A stretch of DNA of 64,000 nt from positions 53,162,609 through 53,226,608 of the forward strand of contig CP136066.1 of the NCBI GenBank assembly GCA_032622095.1, read 5' to 3'. The stretch is from Siphonodentalium dalli. Taxonomy: Eukaryota > Mollusca > Scaphopoda > Gadilida > Siphonodentaliidae. This document shows positions 22,197 through 33,939 of the stretch, in pieces (positions within the stretch are counted from its first letter, which is position 1; every line of letters begins with the position of its first letter). The position numbers and the translations under genes were made by a program. A model generated the notes under the pieces. It worked only from the letters and a program-made list of their open reading frames with translations, was not told where the DNA came from and searched no databases.

Positions 22197-22700
22197 CACC
22201 CCTGGTCAAGTGGTCCTGCTGATGTGCTATGATGTTGAATTACTATGGTGATGTTAGGGCAAACTGATGCTGTTAAAAAAAATTACCTTTATAATTTTTT
22301 AATATCACTTTTTCGCGGTGTTTCGGTAATCTGAACATATAGAGGAAAAGCCATTATGCGTATCAAACATTCAAAAACATATTTATTGCGAAATAGTTTT
22401 CATACTGGATGTATAAGTTGTTGAAAATTGACTATAATCTAGATTGTTATTCACGTCGTTTTATAAACACCAGCGCAGGCGCTATTATATTTTTCCAAAA
22501 TATTTATGTTCTTGAATGTTTCATACACATACTGGGTTATTCCTCAGATCGCTCGCATCAGCCAAACACCGTTAAAATGACAACTTTAAAAATAACGGTT
22601 CTTTTTCGTAACACCATCAGTTTGCCCTAACAACATCATAGCAATTCAGCCGGACCCATCAGCAACATAGCACATTAGCGGGACCACTTGACCAGGGGTG
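22197..22700. mobile_element. MITE with CACCCCTGGTCAAGTGG ends, 504 bp
   Basis: Left end CACCCCTGGTCAAGTGGTCC at 22,197; the right end is its reverse complement, ending at 22,700. The inverted similarity continues inward through GTGCTATG and GTTAGGGCAAACTGATG. There is no coding capacity. Target duplication is not clear, so no superfamily is assigned. It interrupts the right arm of inverted repeat A. Confidence 0.75.
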
Positions 22701-23127
22701 TATATTAGCGATGAGAGTGGACTACAAATACAGGATTAAACATATTTACAATTAAATAAAATGCAATGAAGTGGCGCAGACGGTTACCTCGTATGTATCG
22801 ACGTTTAGGCTGATATATAGGTCATATGTCCATTGTCACATTCCACCTGAAAAGGAATCTCTAATAATGTGGCCTATTTCCAGTTGATTGCTCCCTATGT
22901 GAGTGGAATAGCCTGCACACCGACATTTGTTTCCATTGTGGCTATTTTATTCTTCATTGTAATACATGTGGGTGTGACTTTATATCATTATGGCACAAAT
23001 GAAGCCTCCTCTCATCTAGAGCCATGTTAATAAGATATCTGGTGACGTTATTCAGTATTTTAGCATTTCTTGGTACCTAAAGCGACAAACATTAAATAGT
23101 AAATTCAACACATCAGATGGCATCGTC
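22701..23127. other. Non-coding stretch
   Basis: Nothing recognised between the MITE and the LINE fragment. Confidence 0.4.
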
Positions 23128-23133
23128 CAATAA

Positions 23134-23523
23134 ATATATATTTTACATGAAATTAAAGAAGTGTTTGAAACTGAGACTTACATTTTCAAGCTTACGACAG
23201 CAGAGGCACAAACTATAATGCGCTTCAGAACGCGTAATCATTACTTGGCGATCGAAACTAAATCATGGAGTAACACCGAAATTCCAATTAGAGACCGACT
23301 ATGTACACTTTGTAACGAACAAGTGGGAGATGAAATCCATACATTACTAGTTTGTCCGGTTCTTCAACATGTACGCGAAAAATTCATAGCCTAATTTTAC
23401 TATACACGGCCGAGTGCACGTAAGGCATCTTTACTGTTAAGAAATAAGAAACATCAAGTGTTACATAACGTATATAAATTTATCGTTCAAATGAACATAG
23501 CTATCCAGCAACAGACCACTTAA
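23134..23523 (+). pseudogene. LINE ORF2 C-terminal fragment (zf-RVT-like)
   Basis: The frame reads EIKEVFETETYIFKL, MRFRTRNHYLAIE, RDRLCTLCNEQVGDEIH and LVCPVLQHVREKF. This matches the Cys/His cluster after the reverse transcriptase in many invertebrate LINEs: FRT.NH.L.IE, R.C..C, DE.H.L..CP, R.KF. An in-frame TAA at 23,392-23,394 breaks it, after which the same frame stays open to 23,523, ending KFIVQMNIAIQQQTT. The fragment begins after a stop at 23,131. The reverse transcriptase and endonuclease domains are absent: a 5'-truncated dead copy. Confidence 0.65.
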
Positions 23524-24539
23524 CAGTGGAACCCCCCCCCGTCAGACAATGGTGTATATCACCATGTATTAACTGTCTCTAGCGTGAGACAAAATCTAAA
23601 CCGTTCTGTATAAAATACGGAACGATCCCCTCCTTATTGTCAACTAATTTGGAACGTGCGTCACTACCCTAATTTGTTCGATTAACAAATTCTTTCCTCC
23701 TCATAAATTTACAGAGCACAACTTTAATTCGGACGAATAAGGAGTCCACGGTGTGTAGAAGGAGCGATAACTCTATTGACTGCGTAACAAAATATTTTAA
23801 AGGGACCTGACACATTCGCAGTTGTTCATGAGGTGCAAACAAACATAGCAGTCTATCGGCACTGAACTGTAGAGTATGTATAGTTATCTGATAAATTGCT
23901 GATGTCTGGTGTTACATGTATACTTGGAAATACTTATTTCACAGACTTTTATAAGCTTTATTTTATTTTGTTTGAACCCACGTCGAATGGCCTGGTGTCC
24001 CTTCAACTAAACTTACTATATATGGTGATACCTCGCTCATCGATAAATTAAGTCAATTGCATGCAATGCCCCTTTTCGATCAGAAACATACCGTATATAT
24101 ACATCAGTGGGAGTGACCCCTACCAAATTCCTTTTTCATCCGGGGTAAATATTTCATTGTGAAATCTGAATTATAGAAAGTTTACGTGTGTGATTATATA
24201 TTGATGAATTTACTCTAAAAATGTGGTCTCTCTCTCCTTGTTCTTTATAAAGCAGCATATATGTAGTATAAAACGATGGAGTCGGAAAAATAAGTTATCT
24301 GAAGTTTTCCCATTATACCAGAAATTGTATTGATATTATGATTATACCAGCAAAATGTGTTGACCATATCTAATAATAAAGTGGATCAATCTGCTTGTTA
24401 TTGAAATGATCAATAATAAGCCTGTCGTGATGAAATGAAAATTGGTCATCTCCAAATCTTTTGTTAATTACTTGTAAGTCGAAGTTATATACTAACACTT
24501 AAAGGAGAGAGAATCCACTTTCATTTTATAACCTCGTAA
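23524..24539. other. Possible LINE 3' region plus unassigned sequence
   Basis: No frame is seen. It may include the untranslated end of the LINE above, since a LINE-like 3' terminus follows at about 24,540-24,655. Confidence 0.3.
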
Positions 24540-24655
24540 CAATTATGTATATATTATCTATTTCAATGTATACCCCGCCTGTTATATTATGTATTATATT
24601 CTCAAACACTGTTTTTACGGTTTAATGGGAAATAAACATATTGAATTCAATTGAA
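24540..24655 (+). mobile_element. LINE-like 3' terminus with ATTGAATTCAATTGAA tail
   Basis: The sequence runs through a T-rich segment to TTTACGGTTTAATGGGAAATA and then AACATATTGAATTCAATTGAA. A GGGAAATAAACAT end followed by short ATTGA-type tail repeats is typical of invertebrate CR1/L2-type LINE 3' ends. It could belong to the fragment at 23,134. Confidence 0.4.
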
Positions 24656-25480
24656 TAGATGTATTTGCGTCCTTTGTGCATTTTCTTCTTATTTGTTCAC
24701 ATTATATATACAACGAAGATACTGATATGTGAAATTCAAGAAATTTCCTCAGTTAGATCCAGAGAAACGCTTTATTAAAATATTATGGATGTATGCAGAA
24801 CGTGCGTCTACCCCTTAAGGGTTTATACAAATTTATTTACGATAGCCCTCAGCTTCCACCCGATGTGTCCATTACCTTTAATGTCAGATTTCCCCATATC
24901 TCCATTCGAAGGCCATTTTATTACTGGTTCTATATCAGATGATATTTTAATACGCCTCTCATGTTTAACATGTCGGCCATATAATCAATGGGCAGGATAA
25001 TGTATGACCTAAAATTACTACAGAGAATACTGCTCCTCGTGTTTTAGTCTGACATAATTATACCCGAATACTTGACGTTTAGATTCGATCCCAAATGACA
25101 AGAAACCTTCGGTGTTTGTTATTGACAAAACACTGACTACAGCTGAACACTTGCAATAGGTCAAGTCAATTGGAACCAATCAGTAAATGGCTCTCTCCTG
25201 GTTGGATAATCAAAGAAAATTCTAACTGACGCCCTTCTTCAGTTAACAACAATTTTATTTTTGGACTCATAGTCCCAGGTAGGATACGAACGCTCAATTG
25301 CAGAGTGTGAGTAGAGAAAGTGTGTTATAAGCTATTCTTGTGCTCGTGGCCTACAGGCAAACATCATGGACATATTTGTTTTGTTCTTGCAATTACCTTG
25401 TCCATGGCCATGCTTTTGATAACTAAAACTTCACAATGGGATGGTACAAATGTCGTCAGTGGCAGTTTCATGTATCCAAT
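24656..25480. other. Non-coding stretch
   Basis: No recognisable gene. A plus-strand open frame at 25,320-25,529 has a hydrophobic segment but runs into the inverted-repeat arm, so it is not called. Confidence 0.4.
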
Positions 25481-25783
25481 CTTCAACACCGGTGGGTGCC
25501 GAGATCAGTCGAAGATCAGAACACAATAGTACTGGTTTCCCATCAATTGTTGTGACATTCTATGAACATGTGTGATCACTCCCGTGGAACCAACTTATCA
25601 GACTTATACGAGTAAAATATATAGCGAGATCTCAACACAGCTATGCTGCTGGTCAAGGTCTTTGCAAAGATCAACCGACACAGATATGTTAACTGAAGAA
25701 GGGAGTTGGATTGAACTTCCTTTGAACATTCAACAAAGAGACAGGCTTGACATATTTAAATTGTCCTGCTACACTTTGCACTA
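25481..25783 (-). repeat. Outer right arm of long inverted repeat A
   Basis: Reverse partner of 13,806-14,128, beginning with the near-identical 73-bp core and ending at AGTGTAGCAGG read on the minus strand. Together with the inner arms it defines a nested inverted structure of about 12 kb. Confidence 0.75.
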
Positions 25784-26741
25784 AAAAACGCAAAATATTC
25801 TTGACATTAGGATCGGAGAGATTCAATTTTCTGACTGTGATGTGAAAAGAATATTTGCGTGAATTTCCGTGAAGTTTCAAAACATCTCAATTTCAAACAA
25901 TCAAGTTGAACAGGAAAATCATTATCCTTTATAACCAAGGTATGCTAAATTATTATAACAACACGTGTTTACCCTCACAATATGAGATATGTTCGAATTA
26001 TGTAAAAATCAAAGTTGTTTAAAAGGAAATATTTTACAAAAATACACAGCATTATCTAGACTAACTATGAACATAACTACATGTATGGTATGCGCCAAGT
26101 CTACCAACTAAAATCATGACTCTCTGCGAGAAAATAAATAAAACATTTTTCATTGCATATCTTAGTTTTTTGGCAGCCATTTGTAGGACGATATTTGTAT
26201 CGAATAAAAGGCCAAAAGAAAAACCATAAAACAAGTTAAATATTATTCAATCTGACAGACATAAATACTCAATACTGATTCATCTTTTCAATTTTCCTAA
26301 CAAAAAGAAATAGTTCGGCAAATAGCTGCCAAAAAATCGAAAATATGCAATAAAAATGATTTTTATTGAGATTGTTTTGAAAATTCATGAATTGTGCGCC
26401 TCCTTTAATTACACATGGATAATAGTTATTAACAGCAGCTTGTGGTGCATATGTGCTGGTGATGTACGGTGGGCTATGCCCTGCGAATATGGATGTGTTA
26501 TTGGTGATTGTTAAGCGATTTCTATATATTTCGTGAAACTACTGGGGGTTACTTGTTTACTTGATTCGGATTATCTGTGCACACTTTTACTAATAACACT
26601 TTCAACCCTTTCCGTACATAATCCCAGTATTATCATGGGTTTTGTCAACAATTTGGGGGTGCGTCCCCAAATGTTGTGGAAAAAACTAAGATTGGAGGGG
26701 TGGATTTCCGAGATCAGAAAAAAAAAGAAGTGCGTTCCCGG
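25784..26741. other. Non-coding stretch
   Basis: No gene or repeat structure recognised before the hAT terminus; positions 26,734-26,741 are its target duplication (GTTCCCGG). Confidence 0.45.
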
Positions 26742-29700
26742 TAGTGATGTTCCGATAATCGGAATCGGTCATCGGCCGATAATAGCCCATCGGATATTAA
26801 TCGTACCTCGCAGTTGAATATCGGCTTTTACTGATTGTCAAAACAATTTTAAACAAACAAAAACATTCTAGTTTCTAAGCGCAATATGCACGCTTTAACA
26901 AACGTACGCAATACAACCGTAATATTGAAAGTAAAACGCAGTTGTAACAGCCTAAAATGAAGCTATTGGCATCGTCCAAACAGTCTGATACAAGCAAACC
27001 ATAATCAAAAATGGTAACGCCCTCAAGATCATATTATTAGCCATAAATATAAATTATAATATAAAATATATTGGTTACATGAATTCACCCACCGCCTCAG
27101 AATTCCGTTAAAACAACTAATCCTTCGAATTATTACAAACAACTACGGCTTATTACTGCAGGTTTCTCATTCACCACATCAGAAAGCTTCTAAATGCGGA
27201 TAAAAAATCGGAGGTATTGTGTTCCCGCCAAGAGTACATGGTCCAGCCATTGTTCATACCTAAACATCGAAAGCAATTAACGCGAAAATAATTGTTACAT
27301 ACTGCAACTATAAGACATCCAGCGGATACACACCCCACGAAAACCCGAAATGTGTTGTCCTGCGAGAAATCCCATCGCTATAGCTCAATTTGACACGGCC
27401 AGATTAGCCTTCCTACAATATCCATAAACAAGATCATATATTATATACCCATGATTTTAATTATAGAATATAAAATATATTGGTTTCGCGAATGACCAAC
27501 TCAGAATTCCGTTAAAATAACAATAACAACCAGCACCTAATTAACGAACCGGCGGCCGACTCGTCGTCTCCGACCACAACCATCAGTGGTCTACAGAACG
27601 AAAAATATCTTTAAAAGTTGAAATATAAGACTTACAAATTATGTTTTAAATTTCTTTTATTGGTAATTGACATAGCTTGTCACAAACCAAAAATCAACAT
27701 TATTGACATAATAATGTAAAGGACAATAAACGAAATTGAAATTCCCAACTACACCTTTTACCGGTGGCCGGCCTCCTGATCGCGCAGTTCGACTTTTAAA
27801 TAAACCGGAAAAAACCAAGTTTCTATTTATAAAAGCCCCATCGGCCCACATGTTTCTATTATTTGGCCACCAGTATTCACCCGATGGGCGTTAATGATTA
27901 TATATTAACATGGCAATACACCTGCCCGACATATCGGACATATCCCGTGTTATTTGAAGTTATTGGTTCAATCGCCTGGACACGAAATAGATTCAAAGAA
28001 AGCTTTAAAATGCTGACCTCGTTACATGGGCGTTTCCTGTTGAGCACGTGCCATGTGACGTCACATGCTAAGGAAATAATTTGAATGAATTAGTACAGTC
28101 GCGATAAGAAGTGTCTTCACCAACGACCTACGTGAGGAGGGGCATTGCATAATATGTCAAAAGAGTGTGATTTGGGAAATATGTTTATACTTATGAACAT
28201 TGAACACAAGACAGTATATCGTCCGACACTGTCAACAAACATTTTAAACTTTAAAGGAATATACCTCAGTCCACTGTCCAAGAACATATAAAGGAACATA
28301 TAGATGAATCAACTCAGATTCAACTGAAGGACACCAAAAACTCCCGCACTGTCACTCAGTACTCCAATTCTAATAGAGGCAAGTTCCCCTAATCACCAAA
28401 AGCATTTCACATTTCTCTGGATTGAGACGATTACGCTTAGCCTCGTAAATGTCCACTGCTTCACTGAACAAACGTTCACTTATGATGCTCGAAGGAGGTG
28501 CACCCAGGTATTTGCTGGCAAATTTACTTAGCCTATGGTATCTCAGTCTATTAATACGCCACCACTTTAGGGGGTCCTCATCACGGCCGATCAAAGGTTC
28601 GGAGTTGTATGCAGCCACTTCGTCCTCTAATGTTCTGATCTTAGAATGACATGTTGTTGCCCCCTTAGCCAACAATAGGCGATTGTAGTCAACATCGAGT
28701 AAGCATTTTGCCGCTTTCTTTCTGAAACTGATGCTTGCGTCTCCCGCATCCACTGGATTGCTCTCAATGCTAGTAGATACCCGACTCTGAGAGTCACAGC
28801 GCACACGGTAATATCTCCTTCTTGAATCAATTTTTTTAACTGATCGTTTGTTGAGCCATCATTGTCCGCAAAGAAAACAGCTTTATATCTGGGATCTGCG
28901 AATGTAGCGAGAACCAAACGTTTGTTGTTTCAATATCAGTGGTCCGCTTTGTCAATGAAGCCTTTAATGAATCGGTTAATGTCTGGATTTCCCTGTCAGC
29001 ATCGTAACAAGAGAGCACGATAATTAGCAGTGAAGTAGATGGAATGATGGAGGAGCAAGACACCCTTGCCTCTGACATTTCCCGGGTATCTGCTCAAATC
29101 TGCGCAAGGTCTTTAGTAGCGTTTGCGCACTATTCCATTGATTTGATGTCATCACTGGTATATCATGATCGCTTGAATGTTCAACCAAGGCAAGTCGCTG
29201 CTCAACAATGCGATCAAACATATAGTAGAAACGTCCTGTATTATATTTTGCTCAGGTAACTCGTGTTTCTTCTGAAGTGATTTTATGTGAAAGGTAGCCA
29301 GAGGCGACCGACTAAAATGTCGACTAATTGCCAACATATCGATAACAGATCGTTGTAGATTTATAGCATCATGAATTACGAGCTGCGGTTTGTGGGTAAA
29401 ACATCCCAAATGATCGATCCCGGTCAATTGACAACCAGAAACTGCGTTCGCAACGTTGTCTCTCAAGCACTTTATCCTTTGGTATATCCCACTCAGATAA
29501 CATCCTGCCAATTTCATCAGATATTGCCTCTCATGTGCGGCTTCCTGGGAAGGACGACGCATCGAGCACACACCGCTTCCTGTTGAAATTTTTGTCAACC
29601 CAGTGACCCGTGAGACTCATCAAAGAAGTAGAACCACTTGACCAGATATGTCGTGACGCTGATGTGACTTATTTCAGTCAACTCCACTTTAATCCTCTCT

Positions 29701-30719
29701 TTGACTTTATTATACATGTCTGGAATAATGCTATAACTTAAGTGTTGTCGTATAGAAAGCTTATTTCTTGGCTCCAGTGCTGCCACGAACCTTTGGAAAC
29801 CAACATGTGCAGTGATGCAGACAGGTTCGAAGTCTATCGCGATCATTTCGGCAAGCTTCTTGTTTATGCGTACTGTCCGGCTATCTGTAGGTGGCCATGT
29901 GGTCATTTTGTTCACAGCATCAAAAAATTTCATCTGAGGTCTGATGATGATCGCGCTTCCTTTTTTTGTTCTTCTTCGTGTTCCGTCTGTTTTGTTTCCA
30001 ACAGTTTGTACTGGGTCGGATGGCATGCCTTTAAGTGGTGCCTCTGGTTGGTGGTTGTGTATGCTTTTGTTTTTTTTTCTCCCGGGAATAAAACTTCGCA
30101 GACTCACATTTAGCTTTTTCGTGCATTGGGGGCGAAATACAGAATTAGTCCCAAGTGGCACTCGTTTTCTTAGCTCCTCGAGTCGCCATTGTTATAGTGA
30201 TTACTGAAATATGCTTAGCTCCACTTCGAACTCGGAGGCGGTCTTGCGAAACACAAAATCAGTAGGCGGAACTATAAAAGCTTCCTAGTTGTTAAAAGAC
30301 AAAAGGTGTGACCAATGGGAATTTGAGAAATCTCAGACAACTGTGATGACAGCAATTATTGTCGATCAATTTAAATTTAGTTAATAATCATCGCCATTCC
30401 ATTTCCATACATTGTCGCAACTTACAAGTATTTAATCAACGCTTTTACGCCGCGTGCAAATGTTCCACACGGTCGTAAAGTGACTTTGAGTCAGACACCT
30501 TTAATCTCTTTTTCAAAACAGCTACCGGTATACATCAAAGGCAGCACACTAACGACGTCGGCGGAAATACTTCCGCATTGGGTGTTTATAGGTCCATTAT
30601 GGGAACAAAAGCACAATATATATATATAAACATCGGAATCGGAATAGGAAATCGGCCGATTGTGCCTCCAGTTATCGGATATCGGTCCAATGGGCTTTTT
30701 CATTATCGGAACATCACTA
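26742..30719 (-). mobile_element. Complete-length hAT transposon, 3,978 bp
   Basis: The ends are perfect 18-bp inverted repeats TAGTGATGTTCCGATAAT at 26,742 and, inverted, ending at 30,719. The flanks GTTCCCGG (26,734-26,741) and GTTCCCTG (30,720-30,727) agree at seven of eight bases, a decayed 8-bp hAT target duplication. Both subterminal regions repeat ATCGG and CGGCCGAT words. The minus strand carries a broken ZBED-like transposase. Internally, 27,050-27,115 and 27,467-27,530 share a direct repeat (ATAAAATATATTGGTT, then CTCAGAATTCCGTTAAAA). Both ends are present but the gene is dead. Confidence 0.9.
28370..30189 (-). pseudogene. ZBED-type hAT transposase, frameshifted
   Basis: Read on the minus strand, a start at 30,189 gives MATRGAKKTSATWD, then a stop and a decayed BED-finger region. 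Conserved blocks follow in order across several frames: MIAIDFEP, VGFQRFVAALEPR and DMYNKVKERI (30,161-29,595); DNVANAVSG, HLGCFTHKPQLVIHDAI and LPEQNIIQDV (29,598-29,152); RIVEQRLALVEH (29,221-29,024); ARVSCSSIIPS (29,078-28,836); ATFADPRYKAVFF (28,917-28,627); and the C-terminal dimerisation block YLGAPPSSIISERLFSEA ending near 28,370. These are the core, insertion and hATC regions of a ZBED1/4-like transposase. At least five frame changes and several stops exclude an active product. It lies between matching hAT termini. Confidence 0.88.
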
Positions 30720-30727
30720 GTTCCCTG

Positions 30728-31082
30728 GTGGTGTTTCCCGAAAATAAAAAGAAAACTTTCAACCTTTTTCCGTTATGTTTTTTCTTGAGCTGCCCACTGG
30801 GTGGTCTAGAAATAATTCATGTTAGTTCGAGTAAACCTCTAACAATAACTATAACAATGTTCGCCCACATGTGCGGTCGATCGAATCACACCATGTCGTT
30901 GTCATCGCTGCCGAATTGATTTTCCATGGCCCCCATCACTAACCGACTGACAATAATCTGTACCTTCGCAGTTACCAGTATTTAAGACACATGCGCGGTT
31001 GTTAAATACAACGCTTATGAGTTATCTGTGTATTAGTTTGTAACATAGCTGACATCATTTTCGAAACATATTTAGGTTTGAA
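30728..31082. other. Upstream region of the PAN-like exon
   Basis: No repeat recognised. A TATTTAAG word near 30,979 lies about 100 bp before the exon start and could act as a TATA-like element, but nothing else supports a promoter. Confidence 0.25.
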
Positions 31083-31395
31083 ATGATGTCTGTTTATATA
31101 CGCATTCTTGTCTGGGTTTTTGCTGCGTTTCTCGGGTACGCCAGTGGACTTACTTCTACCCTCATGAGAGCAATGTCTCCAACAAACGAGGTGTTCGACG
31201 ATGTACGATCCGTTCTGGGTCTGTTGGAGCAACAATCGGTTATTATGTGCATCATGAGCTGCGTCTACAAATATGGTTGCTGGACAGTTTATTATAACAC
31301 TGAAACTAAGAGGTGTCAACTGAACTCTAATATTCTGGATGGGACCGAAACAATGACACCTGTACAACATATGGAGTACTACAGGGTTGTTGGAG
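31083..31395 (+). CDS. First exon of a secreted PAN/apple-like protein
   Basis: The frame opens with two Met codons and a hydrophobic N-terminus (IRILVWVFAAFLGYASG, about residues 6-22) that looks like a cleavable signal peptide. Four cysteines follow at residues 56, 60, 66 and 78, with an aromatic run and a YNTETKRCQLNS segment, then EYYRV. The spacing C-x3-C-x5-C-x11-C with a YN.....C.L ending resembles the first half of PAN/apple-type domains in molluscan extracellular proteins. The exon ends at GGAG|GTTAGT, a plausible splice donor at about 31,396; the frame stops there only because it reads into the intron. Later exons were not found in the window. It could also be a solitary exon relic. 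Target cells and partners cannot be inferred. Confidence 0.55.
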
Positions 31396-31396
31396 G

Positions 31397-33930
31397 TTAG
31401 TCTAAAGCTAAATAGCTGATGTCGTGATCATGCTGATATTTTAACAATGGTATTACAGATGAATGGACGAATGGAGTTGTGAATGGGAAAGTCATTGATA
31501 TTTGAGTGTAGTAAATATAGTAAATGTACATGTTCTAAGTAAACATTGCCATTAATGGCCGACTATTAAAATTGCTTGCAAAGTCATTCCAGCAGCGAGC
31601 CACTATATTATAGTGTTGAATTAGGGGCTGCCATTAACGCGTCGGGATAAACATACATGTATACCACTTTAGTAGCACGTTATGGTGGCAATATCGAATT
31701 CACGCAAGTACCTTTTTGGATTCCATTTGATTTTTTCCGTTTTTTTGCCCATTTGTAACTTTAAACACCAGTTGCACATATTTTGTTTTTATCTAAACAC
31801 GATTAATTGATTATCATTGCTTAACCGGAAAGTCACGTTGTTATTTTACATCGACAATATGTACGATTGGTGAGCACTAAAGCGTTATAACATTGTCGTA
31901 AGCAATAGCCAGTTCCTTTCAATATCGTGTTGTTGCTGAGCAGTGATCGCTTGACGATAATTACTTATCCGGAGTTTCATTTACTTGTAGATATTGCATT
32001 TAGAACATTGCTAGATCCACGCTAATCAGATTCGTGTGTCTGGGCAAGTTTGTCAGTTGCTTTTCGGGGGTAGGTGCTTTCTACACGTAGTGGTTTGTTT
32101 TCCCGGTTTTACCTTATGTGTAATATTTCACGTAAAACTGAAATCGTTGAGATATGGCCTAGCGTATGAAATGAAGAGAAACCGCAATTAACTAATATAA
32201 CCAACTACAACATTGCTAACATAAAACATAAATGTGTCAACTAACACGGTATAAAACATCACGGGGGTTTTGTAATTTGAAACACCATTATATAACTTTA
32301 TAATATGACTTGTGCACATAGTATTGGGCTTTATGTATTTTATAAATACTTGGTTTTGAAAAAAGAAGAAATAATATTTGGCTGTACTAAAGAGAAGCAT
32401 TCTCTTGCAATAAATAATATAATTCTTCTAACAAAAAGATATATTTACATAACTCGATGCAAAAAGACCGAGCTCTCATAAATAGGTGCCAACCAGTATA
32501 TTTCACAGGAATACAAAATTGAGAAACAAGCCTGTAAACGGAACAAACAAGCAGCCAAACTCTTAGGTATAAAATGGGACAGTGTCCTTCAGCTGATTAA
32601 CAGCAACCTTGTATAATAAAACACAGATAAATACCAAAAAAAATAAAAAAAAATACTATACTTAATACATAATAAGACAACCAAAACTAAAATAAAAAAA
32701 GCCAAACCTCTGGAGTGCCATGTGGTTTTCTTAGACCAAAATCAATATATATTAGCCTTTTAACAAACAATTTAATTCCATTTACTATTTAAAATTAAAG
32801 TGTTACGCTATATACATAGCAAATCCTACATAGACTGTACACATACATGTACCGTTCCATGAAGAAAATTTCACTATCTGAAAATCTTTCAGAAAGGTGA
32901 AACTCAATACCCAACCACGTTAAATTGGCTGATGATACACATCAAAGAATATTGAGACCAAGCTAAAATTATCTGAATTGGCATTGCAAGATGAAGAAGA
33001 TTCATATGAACAAAAAAAATGATATTAATAAAATGATATTAATAATATTAAGTAAAATAATGTTAAATATCTATACATTTTTCTGTTGTATTGTATTTGT
33101 ATTCATGTATAAAACTCATAAAAAAAATATGTAATACTATGAGTATACTGTAACCAAAAATGTGAATAAATTATAAAAAAAATACATGGTTTTATTAGTT
33201 AGTGATTAATAACACTTTCCGTTGATTTGATTTGTCACTATTTCAAAGCGCCTTTGCGATTGGTTGTTCCTAAACGTTCTGGGTCAAATTCATGCGCGTG
33301 TACATAGGACTATTTCAAAATAGGCCTGTACTTGATTGCACAGAAGTGACCGTGAAACCTTCTCTCGTTTGACCAAGTCTACCTTGTTTCCAACATTCAT
33401 AATTAGACACACTACATGTAACAATAATATTAACTTTAACAATATGTCAGAAACTATCAGAATAAATGGATCGCTTACCTAAAGTTTCATTAAATTGTGT
33501 TCAAATAAAAACGTTTGAAGAATCTGGAAAATTCGATGTTTTCGTAAATAATTGGCCAATAACCAGACACTAACGGCCGAACTCTGGTCTGTGGACTAGA
33601 CCAAATTTCACGTAAACTATAGTCTAGACCAGGCCCAGACCACGGTGATCGCGATGTGTTACCTAGGTTCGAAGTGAGGAAGCTGGGATCATTGGTCCGC
33701 ACTGGTCCATATTATCGTCTTTTTGAAACTCATGTTTACGTAAATCATGGTGTTCCTTCTTGTTGTCACCCAAGCCTATGTCGGGTCTGTTCATAATTCG
33801 TAGCATGTGATAGCGTACATGTACAATTTCTAGTCACAGAATCCTAAGTATTTTTTGGAAATATTTATTTTTATGTTAAACAAATAGGACTTATGTTATA
33901 TTTCTATGCGGTGAGGAGGAAATATTATAA
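31397..33930. other. AT-rich non-coding stretch, possibly intronic
   Basis: No further exon is identified. Poly-A-rich segments at about 32,620-32,700 and 33,010-33,190, the latter ending GTGAATAAATTATAAAAAAAA, resemble the A-rich tail of a retrotransposed copy. A SINE core lies at 31,995-32,090. Confidence 0.4.
31995..32090 (+). mobile_element. SINE core-domain fragment
   Basis: AGATCCACGCTAATCAGATT, then GGCAAGTTTGTCAGTTGCTT and a GTGCTTTCTACACG word match the middle of the SINE at 39,008-39,270. The tRNA-like head is missing, so this is a truncated copy. Confidence 0.55.
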
Positions 33931-33939
33931 TCTATTATA

